A DNA stretch of 64,000 bases from Marinospirillum alkaliphilum DSM 21637. GTDB lineage: Bacteria > Pseudomonadota > Gammaproteobacteria > Pseudomonadales > Halomonadaceae. The number at the start of each line of letters is the position of its first letter. The stretch's first letter is position 1. Below the pieces are notes generated by a model. That model made no database searches and was not told the origin of the DNA. It saw nothing but the letters and a program-made list of their open reading frames with translations. This document shows, piece by piece, positions 19,052 through 28,071 of the stretch. The stretch is taken from NCBI RefSeq assembly GCF_900119735.1, contig NZ_FPJW01000007.1, positions 124,001-188,000 of the forward strand. The letters run 5' to 3'. The position numbers were made by a program, and so were the translations under genes.

Positions 19052-19124
19052 GGGGAACCATCAAACAGGGGAATTAAACAAAAGGGATTAGAGCTGCGGC
19101 ATTCCAGTTGACGCAAGCCTTAGC

Positions 19125-19163
19125 TATAATGCGGAAACTTTTTGTGGTGATCAGTTTATCACC
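19125..19163 (+). promoter_or_regulatory. Cytochrome c4 promoter element and leader inverted repeat
   Basis: A perfect -10 TATAAT is at 19125-19130 with only a weak -35 (TTCCAG at 19102-19107, 17-base spacer). About 16 bases further on, GGTGAT (19146-19151) and ATCACC (19158-19163) form a perfect inverted repeat with a 6-base loop, inside the predicted 5' leader. It could be an operator or an RNA hairpin. The cytochrome start codon is at 19245. Confidence 0.45.
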
Positions 19164-19244
19164 CGACGTCCACAGGCGCGATGCTGGTGCCGGTCAACGG
19201 ACGACAGATTTTCAAGACTAGCCAATGATGAGACTGGATGAACG

Positions 19245-19859
19245 ATGAAAAAACTACTGTTAGGTCTGACCCTCACTGTCGGTATCACCGGCCTGGTTCA
19301 CGCAGCTGGCGACCCTGTTGCCGGTGAGCAGAAAGCTGCTGTTTGTGCTGCCTGCCATGGCGCCAATGGCGTCAGCATGGTTCCCAACTGGCCAAACCTG
19401 GCCGGACAGGGCTTTAACTATCTGGTTAAACAGACCATTGATATCCGCGATGGCCGCCGCGCAGTACCAGAAATGGTGGGCATTGTTGACAACCTGAGCG
19501 ATCAGGACATTCGTGACATTGCTGCCTTCTATCGCCAGCAGCCTGCCAACCTGGGTCAGGCTGATCCTGCCCTGGCTGAGCGTGGCCGCGACCTGTACCG
19601 CGCTGGTGATCTGGCCAAAGGCATTCCAGCCTGCACCGCCTGCCACCTGCCCAACGGTGGCGGTAACGGCCCGGCAGCCTTCCCGGCTGTATCCGGTCAG
19701 CACCCGACCTACGCTGTTAATCAGTTGAAAGCCTTCCGCAATGGTACTCGTGACAACGACCCCAATGCCATGATGCGTCTGATTGCTGAAAAAATGAGTG
19801 ACGCAGAAATGGAAGCTGTTGCTTCTTATATGTATGGCCTGCACGGAACCAACCGCTAA
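19245..19859 (+). CDS. Cytochrome c4 (dihaem)
   Basis: The 204-residue product has a signal peptide cleaved after VHA (residue 20) and two c-type haem motifs, CAACH at 34-38 and CTACH at 130-134, in duplicated domains. Cytochrome c4 shuttles electrons in the periplasm, often from the bc1 complex to cbb3 or other oxidases. It could also serve as a partner for the TsdBA cytochromes 10 kb away; that is speculative. A strong terminator follows and dsbA is next, a neighbourhood common in pseudomonads and relatives. Confidence 0.93.
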   Translation: MKKLLLGLTLTVGITGLVHAAGDPVAGEQKAAVCAACHGANGVSMVPNWPNLAGQGFNYLVKQTIDIRDGRRAVPEMVGIVDNLSDQDIRDIAAFYRQQPANLGQADPALAERGRDLYRAGDLAKGIPACTACHLPNGGGNGPAAFPAVSGQHPTYAVNQLKAFRNGTRDNDPNAMMRLIAEKMSDAEMEAVASYMYGLHGTNR

Positions 19860-19871
19860 GCGGTGAATCAG

Positions 19872-19895
19872 AAAAGGGGCGTAAAGCCCCTTTTT
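19872..19895 (+). terminator. Intrinsic terminator after cytochrome c4
   Basis: AAAAGGGGC (19872-19880) pairs with GCCCCTTTT (19886-19894) around a GTAAA loop and continues into a T-rich run. It lies 13 bases past the cytochrome stop and just before the dsbA ribosome site, so dsbA either reads through it or has its own start. Confidence 0.85.
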
Positions 19896-19916
19896 GCTTT
19901 TTGGAGAAAACACCCC

Positions 19917-20528
19917 ATGACCCGGCTTTTTCGAACCCTGCTGCTGGTTCTGCTACTTACCAGCACAACCCTGCTTGCCCAAAGTTACCGTACCCTGAAT
20001 GAGCGTGTACCCACTCAGGTTGCATCTGGCAAAATCGAAGTCACATCCATTTTTTCTTATACCTGTCCCTTCTGTTATCAGCTGGAACCGCAACTGGAAG
20101 CCTGGGCTGCCAAATTGCCTGCTGATGTAGAAGTTGTGCACCTGCCGGCAGCTTTTAACAGCCAGTGGGAGCATCTGGCACGCGGTTATTACATCATGGA
20201 TGCGCTGGACATCACCGAGCAGGCTCACATGGCCCTGTTTGATGAAATCCACCAGAAACAAAACAACCTGGGCAGTGTTCGTGCCATGGCTCAATTTTTT
20301 GAGCGTTATGGTGTGAAGGCAGAAGACACCGAGCGCCTTTACAGGAGTTTTGGGGTGGAAAGCCGCCTGCGCCAGGACACCGCTCGCCTGCGTGGTTATC
20401 GGGTAACCGGTGTACCGGCACTGGTGATTGATGGTCGTTATGTGATTGATGGTCAATCAGCGGGCAGCCTGCCCAACATGCTCAAGGTGGCCGACCAGGT
20501 GATTGAACAGGTTCGCGCCAGCCGTTAA
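19917..20528 (+). CDS. dsbA: Thiol:disulfide interchange protein DsbA
   Basis: DsbA introduces disulfide bonds in the periplasm. The 203-residue product has a signal peptide (about 1-22) and a thioredoxin fold. Its redox motif is CPFC at residues 50-53, in SYTCPFCY. The usual DsbA motif is CPHC, so the dipeptide that sets the redox potential is altered. The cis-Pro loop GVPALVID is present. The ATG at 19917 is preceded by GGAG; an upstream in-frame start would run through the terminator hairpin. Periplasmic cytochromes c and DsbB depend on this pathway. Confidence 0.93.
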   Translation: MTRLFRTLLLVLLLTSTTLLAQSYRTLNERVPTQVASGKIEVTSIFSYTCPFCYQLEPQLEAWAAKLPADVEVVHLPAAFNSQWEHLARGYYIMDALDITEQAHMALFDEIHQKQNNLGSVRAMAQFFERYGVKAEDTERLYRSFGVESRLRQDTARLRGYRVTGVPALVIDGRYVIDGQSAGSLPNMLKVADQVIEQVRASR

Positions 20529-20536
20529 CACCCCCC

Positions 20537-20986
20537 TCAGCATCCGGCCAGCCCTGCCAGCCCGAGCACCACCGCATAACGCAGGGCTTTGCCAGCACCC
20601 ACCAGCAACAAAAAAGTTAACCAATGCACACGCAACACACCCGCCACCAAGGTTAACGGATCACCTACCACTGGCAACCAGGCCAGAAACAGGGACCACT
20701 TGCCCCAGCGTGCAAACCAGCGCTCTGCTTTAAGGCGTTGATGGGGCTTTACCGGAAACCAGCGGCGGGTTTCATAATGCAGCAACCAGCGCCCCATCCC
20801 CCAGTTCACAAAAGAACCAAGGGTGTTACTGACACTGGCCGTCAGCCACAATGCCCACAACACCTGACCACTGCATGACTGGGCCACAACCAGTGCTTCG
20901 GAACCACCCGGCAGCAGGGTTGCCGATAAAAAACCCACCAGAAAGACCCATAACAGGCCTTGTTCTCCAGAAAATGCTTCAGACAC
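20537..20986 (-). CDS. yqaA: YqaA/DedA-like membrane protein
   Basis: The product has about 149 residues with 3-4 hydrophobic segments and the motif GFLSATLLPGGSEALVVA, characteristic of YqaA proteins in the SNARE-associated (DedA) superfamily. These are inner-membrane proteins thought to move or flip lipids; YqaA itself is poorly characterised. I chose the GTG at 20986 because it puts the conserved motif at the normal distance from the start; a frame from a TTG at 21088 adds 34 residues without a ribosome site. It is convergent with dsbA, with 8 bases between the stops. Confidence 0.83.
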   Translation of the reverse strand: MSEAFSGEQGLLWVFLVGFLSATLLPGGSEALVVAQSCSGQVLWALWLTASVSNTLGSFVNWGMGRWLLHYETRRWFPVKPHQRLKAERWFARWGKWSLFLAWLPVVGDPLTLVAGVLRVHWLTFLLLVGAGKALRYAVVLGLAGLAGC

Positions 20987-21145
20987 TTGAAAAAACCTGT
21001 AAAAGACCGTAAAAACTAGCAATCGTTGCAGGGAATCATACAGAAGGGCATCAAGGGATGGCAGAGGGTTACAGCTTGAAACGGACAAACGAGCATATAA
21101 ACACTATTATGAGTATCCAACCCTCAGGCACACAGTGGTCTTGCT

Positions 21146-22069
21146 GTGAATATATCAGACGATAATCATGGACAAAGCGCTTCCCAGAGTGGAAGGGCAC
21201 AGAATGAACAGGAATCCTGGGCTAACAATCAGAAAACCCATTCTGAAGAAGCCAAGGAAAGTCGTGCTGCCCGAGAAAAGGAACGCCTGCTGTGGGAAGA
21301 AGAAGAGCGGCTGAAAAAAATCGAAGAGCGAGAGCGGGTAGAAAAAGAGCGCCTTGAAGCAGAGCGCCGCGCCCTTTACGCCGAACTTGAAGGGCTGGAT
21401 TACGACCTGCTGTCTCTGGTTGACTACCCCACCGATCACGAACTTTATGCCGCCAAACGTGCGCGCACCCTCTGGTTTATTGCACTGGGTTCAGCCCTGT
21501 TCCTGTTTTTAGCCAGCCTGCTCAGCCTGACCAGCCCCTGGGTAGGTGGCATTGCCGGTGGTATTGCCTTTGTGCTCTGGTTAACCCATGGTGCGGGCAT
21601 GATGTCCTATTTCCCGTCACTGAACCGTTATCCCAATCTGGTCACTCAACGCAAACGCCTGAAGCGCGATCTGATCGAATACATCCGCAACCTGGAGGGT
21701 CGTCAGGGTTACATGCACCGCATTTATCCACTGGTTCAGTTTAATCCGCGTCTGGGTGCCCGTAAATTCAAACGCCTGGCACTGATGTCCAAAGAGCACA
21801 CCCTGTTAGCCAACCTGCGCACCCTGCAGGATACCCGTGCTTACCATGAATACATGGTGGAAGCCCTGCGTGGTTATCAGGAGTTGCTGCAACAGGAAAA
21901 AGAAGACAAGTTCGTGGAATCCATGGATTTTGATCCCGAGTTGCTGGAAGAAAAAGCCCAGCAACAGGCCCAGAAAGACAATACTGCTGCTCCTGCTGAA
22001 CAAAAGGAGTCACCAAAAGCAGCACAGGAACCAGATCCCACCCTTTTCACTCCTCGCGACCAGGGTTAG
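21146..22069 (+). CDS. Uncharacterised coiled-coil protein with two membrane helices
   Basis: I do not recognise a family. The 307-residue product has a Gln/Ser-rich N terminus and a highly charged coiled coil (about 38-80, Glu/Arg/Lys heptads). Two adjacent membrane helices follow (about 110-130 and 133-152), then a basic region and a second coiled coil. It ends in an acidic, Ala/Gln/Pro-rich tail. Both termini should face the cytoplasm. The start is a GTG without an obvious ribosome site, and its true N terminus is uncertain. It sits between yqaA and a chalcone-isomerase-like gene; neither suggests a role. Confidence 0.72.
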   Translation: MNISDDNHGQSASQSGRAQNEQESWANNQKTHSEEAKESRAAREKERLLWEEEERLKKIEERERVEKERLEAERRALYAELEGLDYDLLSLVDYPTDHELYAAKRARTLWFIALGSALFLFLASLLSLTSPWVGGIAGGIAFVLWLTHGAGMMSYFPSLNRYPNLVTQRKRLKRDLIEYIRNLEGRQGYMHRIYPLVQFNPRLGARKFKRLALMSKEHTLLANLRTLQDTRAYHEYMVEALRGYQELLQQEKEDKFVESMDFDPELLEEKAQQQAQKDNTAAPAEQKESPKAAQEPDPTLFTPRDQG

Positions 22070-22152
22070 AGGCCACCCCGGCACTTTCTGCCCCTTCAGC
22101 GGTCTGTAACAACGGAAGCCTTACAACACAACTGATCCTGAGGAGTCGTTGT

Positions 22153-22731
22153 ATGCACTGGTTGAATAAAATCCCATACTTCACCGTTTCATTGTTTCTG
22201 GCTGCCTGGCTGGTTTTGGCAGCCACTTCTGCCCAGGCTTCAGTCAAGATTGAAGGGGTCAGCTTTGCCAGTCAGCTGAATACCTCTCCCACTTTGCAGC
22301 TGCAGGGTTATGGGTTGCTGCGTTACCGCTGGGTCATCAAGGCTTATGTGGCTGCCTTTTATCAGACCGATACCAGCCTGGCTGCTGAAGACATGAGTGG
22401 TGGCAAACACCTGGAAATTGAATACTTCCACGCCATTAAAGCCGGCGGTTTTGCCAAGGCCACAAGGGACGGTGTCAGAAGCAATACCGATCAGGCCACC
22501 TATGCTGCCATCGAAGCCGACCTGGAAGCTTTTCTTGAGCTTTACCAGGACGTACAACCCGGTGATCGTTATGCCCTGACCTGGTTTCCCGATCAGGGCA
22601 TTAGCCTGAATCTGAATGGTGAAGCGCTGGGGCGTTTCAGTGATGAACGACTGGCACGTGCCCTGTTTGCCATTTGGCTGGGTGAAAACCCCGGAGATGA
22701 GCGATTAAAACAGGCATTGCTGGGTGGTTAA
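22153..22731 (+). CDS. Chalcone isomerase-like secreted protein
   Basis: The 192-residue protein has a signal peptide (cleavage near residue 29, AQA-S) and the bacterial chalcone-isomerase-like domain, with GVSF near the start, GYGLLRYRWVIKAYVAAFY and IEYFHAIK. Members adopt the plant chalcone isomerase fold, but no flavonoid pathway is expected here and the function in bacteria is unknown; fatty-acid binding has been proposed for related folds. GAGGAG lies about 8 bases before the ATG. It stands alone between the coiled-coil protein gene and the convergent nhaP2. Confidence 0.83.
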   Translation: MHWLNKIPYFTVSLFLAAWLVLAATSAQASVKIEGVSFASQLNTSPTLQLQGYGLLRYRWVIKAYVAAFYQTDTSLAAEDMSGGKHLEIEYFHAIKAGGFAKATRDGVRSNTDQATYAAIEADLEAFLELYQDVQPGDRYALTWFPDQGISLNLNGEALGRFSDERLARALFAIWLGENPGDERLKQALLGG

Positions 22732-22802
22732 TCACGCACGACCCCACTCAGTTAAGCACATCACCACAAAACCAGCAGCTAGCCTGTTCAGGTGCCAGAG
22801 AA

Positions 22803-24512
22803 TCAAAGCGGCTTTAAACCCACCTGGGTGATGTGGTCACCATCCACAGCCACCACCACCCAGCGAATGCCGTGCCACTCCATCTGGTCACCCACCACCG
22901 GGTGGCCACCAAAACGCCGCGTCAACAGCTCACCCAGGGTCAGACTGGCCTGATCAGGACTGATGGTCAGACCATAAAGATCGGCAACATCCTTCAGCGG
23001 CGCATCACCAGACAGGGTGAAATCGCCAAAAAAACTGCGCGCCTTTTCCTTGCTGGGCTGGGGTTCTTCATTAAACATCTTGCTGAACACCGGCAGATCT
23101 GCTTCCCGCCCGATAATACAAAGCTGGTCACCCTGTTGCAGCCGTGTACTGCCCGACGGGTGAATCAACTGATGATCTCGGAACAAGGCACCGATCCTGG
23201 CTCCTGAAGGAAAGCGTAAACGCCTGAGCTCCACGCCATCCAGGGTTTCACTTTTCACCGAATAAACAAACACCTCATAGTCATCCTCGGCAAACACACC
23301 CAGCAGACTACGGCGCTTTGGCATAAATTCAGCGGGGACTTCAACCTTTAACCGTTTGGCGGCCCAGGGCAGACTGGTGCCTTGTATCAGCAGAGAAATC
23401 AGCACCACAAAAAAGGCGATATTAAAATAGAGCCCGGCATCCTCAACCCCGGCTATCACCGGAAAAATGGCCAGTACAATGGGCACCGCACCCCGCAGTC
23501 CCACCCAGGAAATAAAAGCCAGTTCACGCCAGTTGAAACTGAAAAAGGGCTTCAGACAGATCAATACCGCCAGTGGACGAGCGATCAGAATCATACCCAG
23601 CGCCAGCAACGTGGCGGGCAAGGCGGTGGCCAGCATCTCATGGGGAGTGACCAACAGTCCCAGAATCAAAAACAGGCCGATCTGGCTTAACCAGGCCAGA
23701 CCATCATGCACCGGCAGTATGTGTTGCAACTTGGCCGAACGGCTATTACCAATCATCAGGCCAGCCAGATAAATCGCCAGAAAACCACTACCCCCCAACA
23801 GGTTGGTGGTGGCAAACAATCCCAGCCCGGCACCGGTTACCAACAAGGGATACAGGCCCGTTGGTAACTGGAGTTTTTTCAGTACCCAGGCAAACAACCA
23901 GCCACCAGCAAGTCCCAGTGGTAGCCCAATACCAAACTGCTTCACAAACATCAGCAGGGCACTGAGTGGATCAGCCACCTCCTGAGTCAACAGGGTGATC
24001 AGGGTAATGGTCAGGAAAATGGCCATCGGGTCGTTGGTGCCGGATTCAATTTCCAGCGTGGCACTGACCCGCTCGTTCAGGTGCACACCCTTGCCACCCA
24101 GCATCGAAAAAACTGCCGCAGCATCGGTTGAACCTACAATGGCACCAACCAGCAATCCCTGCAAAAGGGTCAGATCAAAAATCCACATCGCCAGCAGCCC
24201 GGTCAGGCCACTGGTAACCACCACACCCAGAGTGGCCAGCGACAGGGCCGGTCTCAAACCCACCCGGAAGGTTTTCATCTGGGTGCGCATGCCACCGTCC
24301 AGCAGGATCACTGCCAGGGCCAGATGGCCAATCACATATGCAGCTTCAAAGCTGGCAAAGTCCAGCCCGATACCATCTTCTCCGGCCAGCATGCCTACGC
24401 CCAGAAACAGCAGCAGCAGCGGCATGCCCACTCGTGCTGAAATAACACTGGCAACAATGCTCAGGCACAACAGCAGGGAAGCAATCAGAAAAATGCTATT
24501 CAGGTTATCCAC
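22803..24512 (-). CDS. nhaP2: Potassium/proton antiporter, NhaP2 (CvrA) type
   Basis: The 569-residue protein has a CPA1-type membrane domain of about 12 helices with the ion-site motifs GSTDAAAVFS and SGTNDPMAIFL. A cytoplasmic RCK_C (TrkA-C) domain (about 400-470) and a CorC/HlyC-type C-terminal domain follow. NhaP2 exchanges K+ for H+ and protects against excess potassium, particularly at low osmolarity. The GTG at 24512 is the likely start. It is 52 bases downstream of the ectoine-uptake operon on the same strand, so a shared osmotic role is plausible. Confidence 0.92.
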   Translation of the reverse strand: MDNLNSIFLIASLLLCLSIVASVISARVGMPLLLLFLGVGMLAGEDGIGLDFASFEAAYVIGHLALAVILLDGGMRTQMKTFRVGLRPALSLATLGVVVTSGLTGLLAMWIFDLTLLQGLLVGAIVGSTDAAAVFSMLGGKGVHLNERVSATLEIESGTNDPMAIFLTITLITLLTQEVADPLSALLMFVKQFGIGLPLGLAGGWLFAWVLKKLQLPTGLYPLLVTGAGLGLFATTNLLGGSGFLAIYLAGLMIGNSRSAKLQHILPVHDGLAWLSQIGLFLILGLLVTPHEMLATALPATLLALGMILIARPLAVLICLKPFFSFNWRELAFISWVGLRGAVPIVLAIFPVIAGVEDAGLYFNIAFFVVLISLLIQGTSLPWAAKRLKVEVPAEFMPKRRSLLGVFAEDDYEVFVYSVKSETLDGVELRRLRFPSGARIGALFRDHQLIHPSGSTRLQQGDQLCIIGREADLPVFSKMFNEEPQPSKEKARSFFGDFTLSGDAPLKDVADLYGLTISPDQASLTLGELLTRRFGGHPVVGDQMEWHGIRWVVVAVDGDHITQVGLKPL

Positions 24513-24564
24513 AGGTGCAGGGCATCCGGATGATCAGCGGTTCAGCCATTGTGCCATATTTTCT

Positions 24565-25005
24565 TCAGACCACCAGCGTCGGGCATTTTGCGCGGCTGGC
24601 CACCCGTTGGGAGACACTGCCAAGAAAATAACCTTCGACATCACCGTTGGTGCCTCGTGAACCCACCACGATCAGATCCACTTCCTTTTTTTCGGCAAAA
24701 CGCACAATCATTTTTGACGGGCGACCACCTTTCACAAAGGCACGCACCTTGCTGGCACCCTTGTTTTTTGCCTGCGCTTTTGCCTGCTCTGCCACCTCGG
24801 TGGCATATTCCCGCAAGGCATCATCCGGGATTTGAACATTGTCCGGTCGCACCATCGACAGGGATGCCTCAAACAGACTGTGATGCTTGTATACACACAA
24901 CACCAGAATTTCCGCATCCGTCAGCTTCTGCAACTCAACCGCCTTTTCGAGCGCATTGAGTGCTCCCTCCGATCCATCCACAGCCACCAGGATACGCTTG
25001 AACAT
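24565..25005 (-). CDS. teaD: Universal stress protein TeaD, regulator of the ectoine TRAP transporter
   Basis: The 146-residue UspA-family protein begins [15 protein letters not shown] and carries the nucleotide-binding loop VVGSRGTNG followed by a GS, so ATP binding is expected. In Halomonas elongata the equivalent gene, teaD, follows teaABC; its ATP-binding product down-modulates ectoine uptake. Here it starts 14 bases after teaC in the same order, which is the main basis for the name. Transporter-linked Usp genes also exist for other TRAP systems. Confidence 0.85.
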   Translation of the reverse strand: MFKRILVAVDGSEGALNALEKAVELQKLTDAEILVLCVYKHHSLFEASLSMVRPDNVQIPDDALREYATEVAEQAKAQAKNKGASKVRAFVKGGRPSKMIVRFAEKKEVDLIVVGSRGTNGDVEGYFLGSVSQRVASRAKCPTLVV

Positions 25006-25019
25006 CGACCACTCCTCGA

Positions 25020-26303
25020 TTACCTGAAAGCCAGATCACGCAGGAACAATGCAATCTGTGGAAAGATGATAATCAGCGCCGCTGCCAGTACCAGCATCAA
25101 TACAAAGGGTGGTGTGCCGCGTATCACCTCCCAGTAGGGGCGCTTGAATATGGCAATGGCGGTGAAAATGTCACAACCAAAAGGTGGTGTGGCCGAACCG
25201 ATAGCCACCATCAGGGTGATCAATACACCCACCAGTACCGGATCAAGTCCGGTTCCGGCAATGGCTGGCGCAAAAATCGGGGTCAGTACCAGAATCACCA
25301 CAATCGGATCCACAAACATGCAAGCAATGAAAAAGGCGACCGCTATGGCAATTAACACACCGGTTGGACCTGCCTCATTAATTCCCAGCCCGCCTAATAT
25401 CGCCTGTGGAATCTGTGCAAAGGAAATGATCCAGGAAAAGCCGTTGCCCACCGCCACCAGAATGAACACCACTGCGGTGATCAAGCCGGTGGACTTGGCA
25501 ATGCGATAGATATCCATCAGTTTCAGTGAACGGAAAACAATGAACTCCAGCACCACGGCATACAACACACAGGCAGCAGCCGCTTCCGTCGGGCTGAACA
25601 CGCCACCATAAATACCACCAACAATGATCACCGGAAAACCCAGTGGCCAGAGCGCCTGCTGCACGGCTGTGAGCCGCTCCTTCCAGCTGGCTTTTGGTTC
25701 GGTGGGCACCTTGTTGATGATGGCATAGGCAATGCAATAGGCCGAAAACATCGCCAGAATCAGCAGTCCCGGACCAATCCCGGCAATAAACAACTCGCCG
25801 ATGGATGTACCCGAGATCACCCCGTAGATGATCATGCCGATGCTGGGTGGAATCAGAAAAGCAATATCACTGGCATTGATGATCAACGCCAGGGTGAAGG
25901 AGTCCTTGTAACCGGCCTTCAACATGCGTGGACGCAAGGGTGAACCCACTGCCACCACGGTCGCCTGGGTGGATCCCGAGACGGCACCAAACAAGGTGCA
26001 AGAGGTAGCGGTACTGACCGCCAGACCACCCTTGATATGACCAATAAATGCCATCACCATATTGATCAGTCGACTGGCTGACTGCCCACGGGTCATGATG
26101 TCGGCTGCAAGAATGAACATCGGTACTGCAATCAGGGCCGCCGGTCGGATGCCTCCCATCATCTGCTGGATGAAGGTGTTCATCTGACCAAAGCCGTCAA
26201 ACATCATGTAGAAGCCGATCAGTGCTGCCACAATCAGCGGAATCATCATCGGAAAGCCCAGCAACAGCAGCACTACCATGGCCACCAGCATCAGTGTCAT
26301 CAT
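25020..26303 (-). CDS. teaC: TRAP transporter large permease (ectoine-type TeaC)
   Basis: The 427-residue DctM-type protein has about 12-13 membrane segments and the family motif [22 protein letters not shown]-like region, which marks the transport subunit. In TRAP systems it moves substrate with sodium. The start is 3 bases downstream of the teaB stop. Order (binding protein, small permease, large permease, Usp) and the close TeaA match point to ectoine and hydroxyectoine as substrates. Confidence 0.92.
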   Translation of the reverse strand: MMTLMLVAMVVLLLLGFPMMIPLIVAALIGFYMMFDGFGQMNTFIQQMMGGIRPAALIAVPMFILAADIMTRGQSASRLINMVMAFIGHIKGGLAVSTATSCTLFGAVSGSTQATVVAVGSPLRPRMLKAGYKDSFTLALIINASDIAFLIPPSIGMIIYGVISGTSIGELFIAGIGPGLLILAMFSAYCIAYAIINKVPTEPKASWKERLTAVQQALWPLGFPVIIVGGIYGGVFSPTEAAAACVLYAVVLEFIVFRSLKLMDIYRIAKSTGLITAVVFILVAVGNGFSWIISFAQIPQAILGGLGINEAGPTGVLIAIAVAFFIACMFVDPIVVILVLTPIFAPAIAGTGLDPVLVGVLITLMVAIGSATPPFGCDIFTAIAIFKRPYWEVIRGTPPFVLMLVLAAALIIIFPQIALFLRDLAFR

Positions 26304-26306
26304 GAC

Positions 26307-26882
26307 TCAGACCTCCTGCTCGCTGTCTTCATAACCGTCCAGCACGTGGGTGGACAGATAAACATCCCGGGACAGGATGTTTTTCACCCCGGTCATGAAG
26401 TACTGCACTCCGGTGACAATAAACCCCAGTGGCACCCACAGGTACATCAGGTACACCGGAATGCTCAGTGCAGGCAAGACTCGCCCGGTGCCATGAACAC
26501 TCTGGATGTAACCGATCGCAAACCAGCAGAGAAAAAACATCACTGCCGAAGTGAAAAAGGCAATCGTGATCATCAGGTAACGTCGTACTTCCACCGGCAA
26601 GGCATCATAAAGGGCCGACATACGGATGTGCCGACCATGGCGTGCGGCATAACCGATACCGGCAAAGGTGATCATCACAATCAGGATGCGATTGATTTCC
26701 TCGGCAAAAAAAAGGCTTTCGCCAAACACAAACCGTCCCACCACATTGGCGATGGTATTGAGTGCCATCAGCAGTACACCCAGCGCCAGAATCACCGCCT
26801 CGGTCTTGCTGATGGCCGTATCAACAATGCCCAGCAAACCCGGCAGCGCCGACCGGTGTGCGGCAGGCAAATCATCCTTCAT
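26307..26882 (-). CDS. teaB: TRAP transporter small permease (ectoine-type TeaB)
   Basis: The 191-residue DctQ-type membrane protein has four predicted helices and the characteristic [18 protein letters not shown] segment in its second helix. DctQ subunits bind DctM and are essential for assembly of the transport unit. It lies 55 bases after teaA and 3 bases before teaC. The C-terminal cytoplasmic tail is acidic ([10 protein letters not shown]). Confidence 0.9.
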   Translation of the reverse strand: MKDDLPAAHRSALPGLLGIVDTAISKTEAVILALGVLLMALNTIANVVGRFVFGESLFFAEEINRILIVMITFAGIGYAARHGRHIRMSALYDALPVEVRRYLMITIAFFTSAVMFFLCWFAIGYIQSVHGTGRVLPALSIPVYLMYLWVPLGFIVTGVQYFMTGVKNILSRDVYLSTHVLDGYEDSEQEV

Positions 26883-26937
26883 CAGGCAGTTTCCTCATTC
26901 GGCGGCCATCCCTGGCCAGGCAAATCACTCCATCAGA

Positions 26938-27996
26938 TCACTCACCAACCACTGCTTCCAGGTCAGCCTTGAACTGCTCCAGCAGGGCTGCACCGCGCTC
27001 ACCCGTCATTTCAATGAAGCGGGCTTCCACCTGAGGGGCTCGATCCATAAAAGCCTGACGTTCTTCCGCAGTCAGGCGTGTCACTGTCACCTGATCACTG
27101 GCTTCAAGGATTTTTTCCAGCATCCGGTCACCCAGACCCGGTACATACTCGGTGATGTAATCAAAGGCATGGGCCGTGGCATCACGCACCAGTTGCTGAT
27201 CTTCAGCAGACAGACCGTTGAAGAACGCCTGATTGGCCATCATGGCCGTGGTGAACTGACCATGACCGGTGAAAATCAGGTTGGGCGATACTTCATACAA
27301 ACCACCGGACTGAATCCAGAAGATCGGGTTTTCCTGCCCCTGGATGATGTTGGTTTGCAAGCCACCATAAACCTCACCCCAGGCCAGTGGAGTGGGGGTG
27401 GCACCAAAGGCCCGATAGGTTTCAGCCAGCAACGGGTTGGTCATTGTGCGAATGTTCTTGCCACGAAAATCTTCCGGGCTGCGCACCGGTGTATCCGCAG
27501 TCACCACCATTTCCCCTTCCGGATACATGGTTAATAACTCCAGCCCCTGCTCGGCATAAAGCTCAGTGAACATCTCGTTGATGGCTACACTGGAACGGAA
27601 AAACTCAACAATCTGCTCATCTTCAACCGGCAGCAGATAGGGGATGAAAAAAATCTGGGCTTCCGGGATCAGCGATCCGGTAAAACCGGGAGACTGGTTC
27701 ACAAACTGCAGAATGCCAGCCTGAGTCTGTTCCATGATGTCATCAGACTCACCCAGTTCACCAAAACGAAACACCTGTACCGTGTGAGGTGAGTTGGCTT
27801 CAATGTATTCCCGGAATTTCTGGGCAAACACATCCTGCACATCACCTTCAAACTCTTCATGGGCATAACGCCAGTTCTGGCCGGCAGCTCCAGCGGTTGC
27901 ACTGGCAGTTTCAGTATCCTTGTCTCCACCACAGGCTGCCAAACCTGCCAGCATGACCCCAGCCAGGGCAGTCGCCAGGACTTTTTTAAGCATCAT
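26938..27996 (-). CDS. teaA: Ectoine-binding TRAP substrate protein, lipoprotein form of TeaA
   Basis: The 352-residue DctP-family protein is very close to the H. elongata TeaA sequence as I know it, for example NWRYAHEEFEGDVQDVF, FRFGELGESDDIMEQTQ and QSPGFTGSLIPEAQIFFIPY. TeaA binds ectoine and hydroxyectoine in the periplasm. Unlike that protein, the signal ends in a lipobox (AGLAAC) and is followed by a Gly/Ala/Thr linker, so this copy should be tethered to a membrane. The ATG at 27996 has GAGGA 7 bases upstream. The gene heads the operon and is divergent from dtd. Confidence 0.92.
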   Translation of the reverse strand: MMLKKVLATALAGVMLAGLAACGGDKDTETASATAGAAGQNWRYAHEEFEGDVQDVFAQKFREYIEANSPHTVQVFRFGELGESDDIMEQTQAGILQFVNQSPGFTGSLIPEAQIFFIPYLLPVEDEQIVEFFRSSVAINEMFTELYAEQGLELLTMYPEGEMVVTADTPVRSPEDFRGKNIRTMTNPLLAETYRAFGATPTPLAWGEVYGGLQTNIIQGQENPIFWIQSGGLYEVSPNLIFTGHGQFTTAMMANQAFFNGLSAEDQQLVRDATAHAFDYITEYVPGLGDRMLEKILEASDQVTVTRLTAEERQAFMDRAPQVEARFIEMTGERGAALLEQFKADLEAVVGE

Positions 27997-28071
27997 TGGT
28001 GTATCCTCTTTTGTTGCGGTTGTGGCCGCCAAACGACCTGCCTGGCTTCAATAAAACCAGGTCCACCAATC

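Noticed and set aside
19146-19163. FNR/ANR or CRP site before cytochrome c4
   Set aside because: The half-sites and the 6-base gap fit neither the FNR (TTGAT-N4-ATCAA) nor the CRP (TGTGA-N6-TCACA) pattern.
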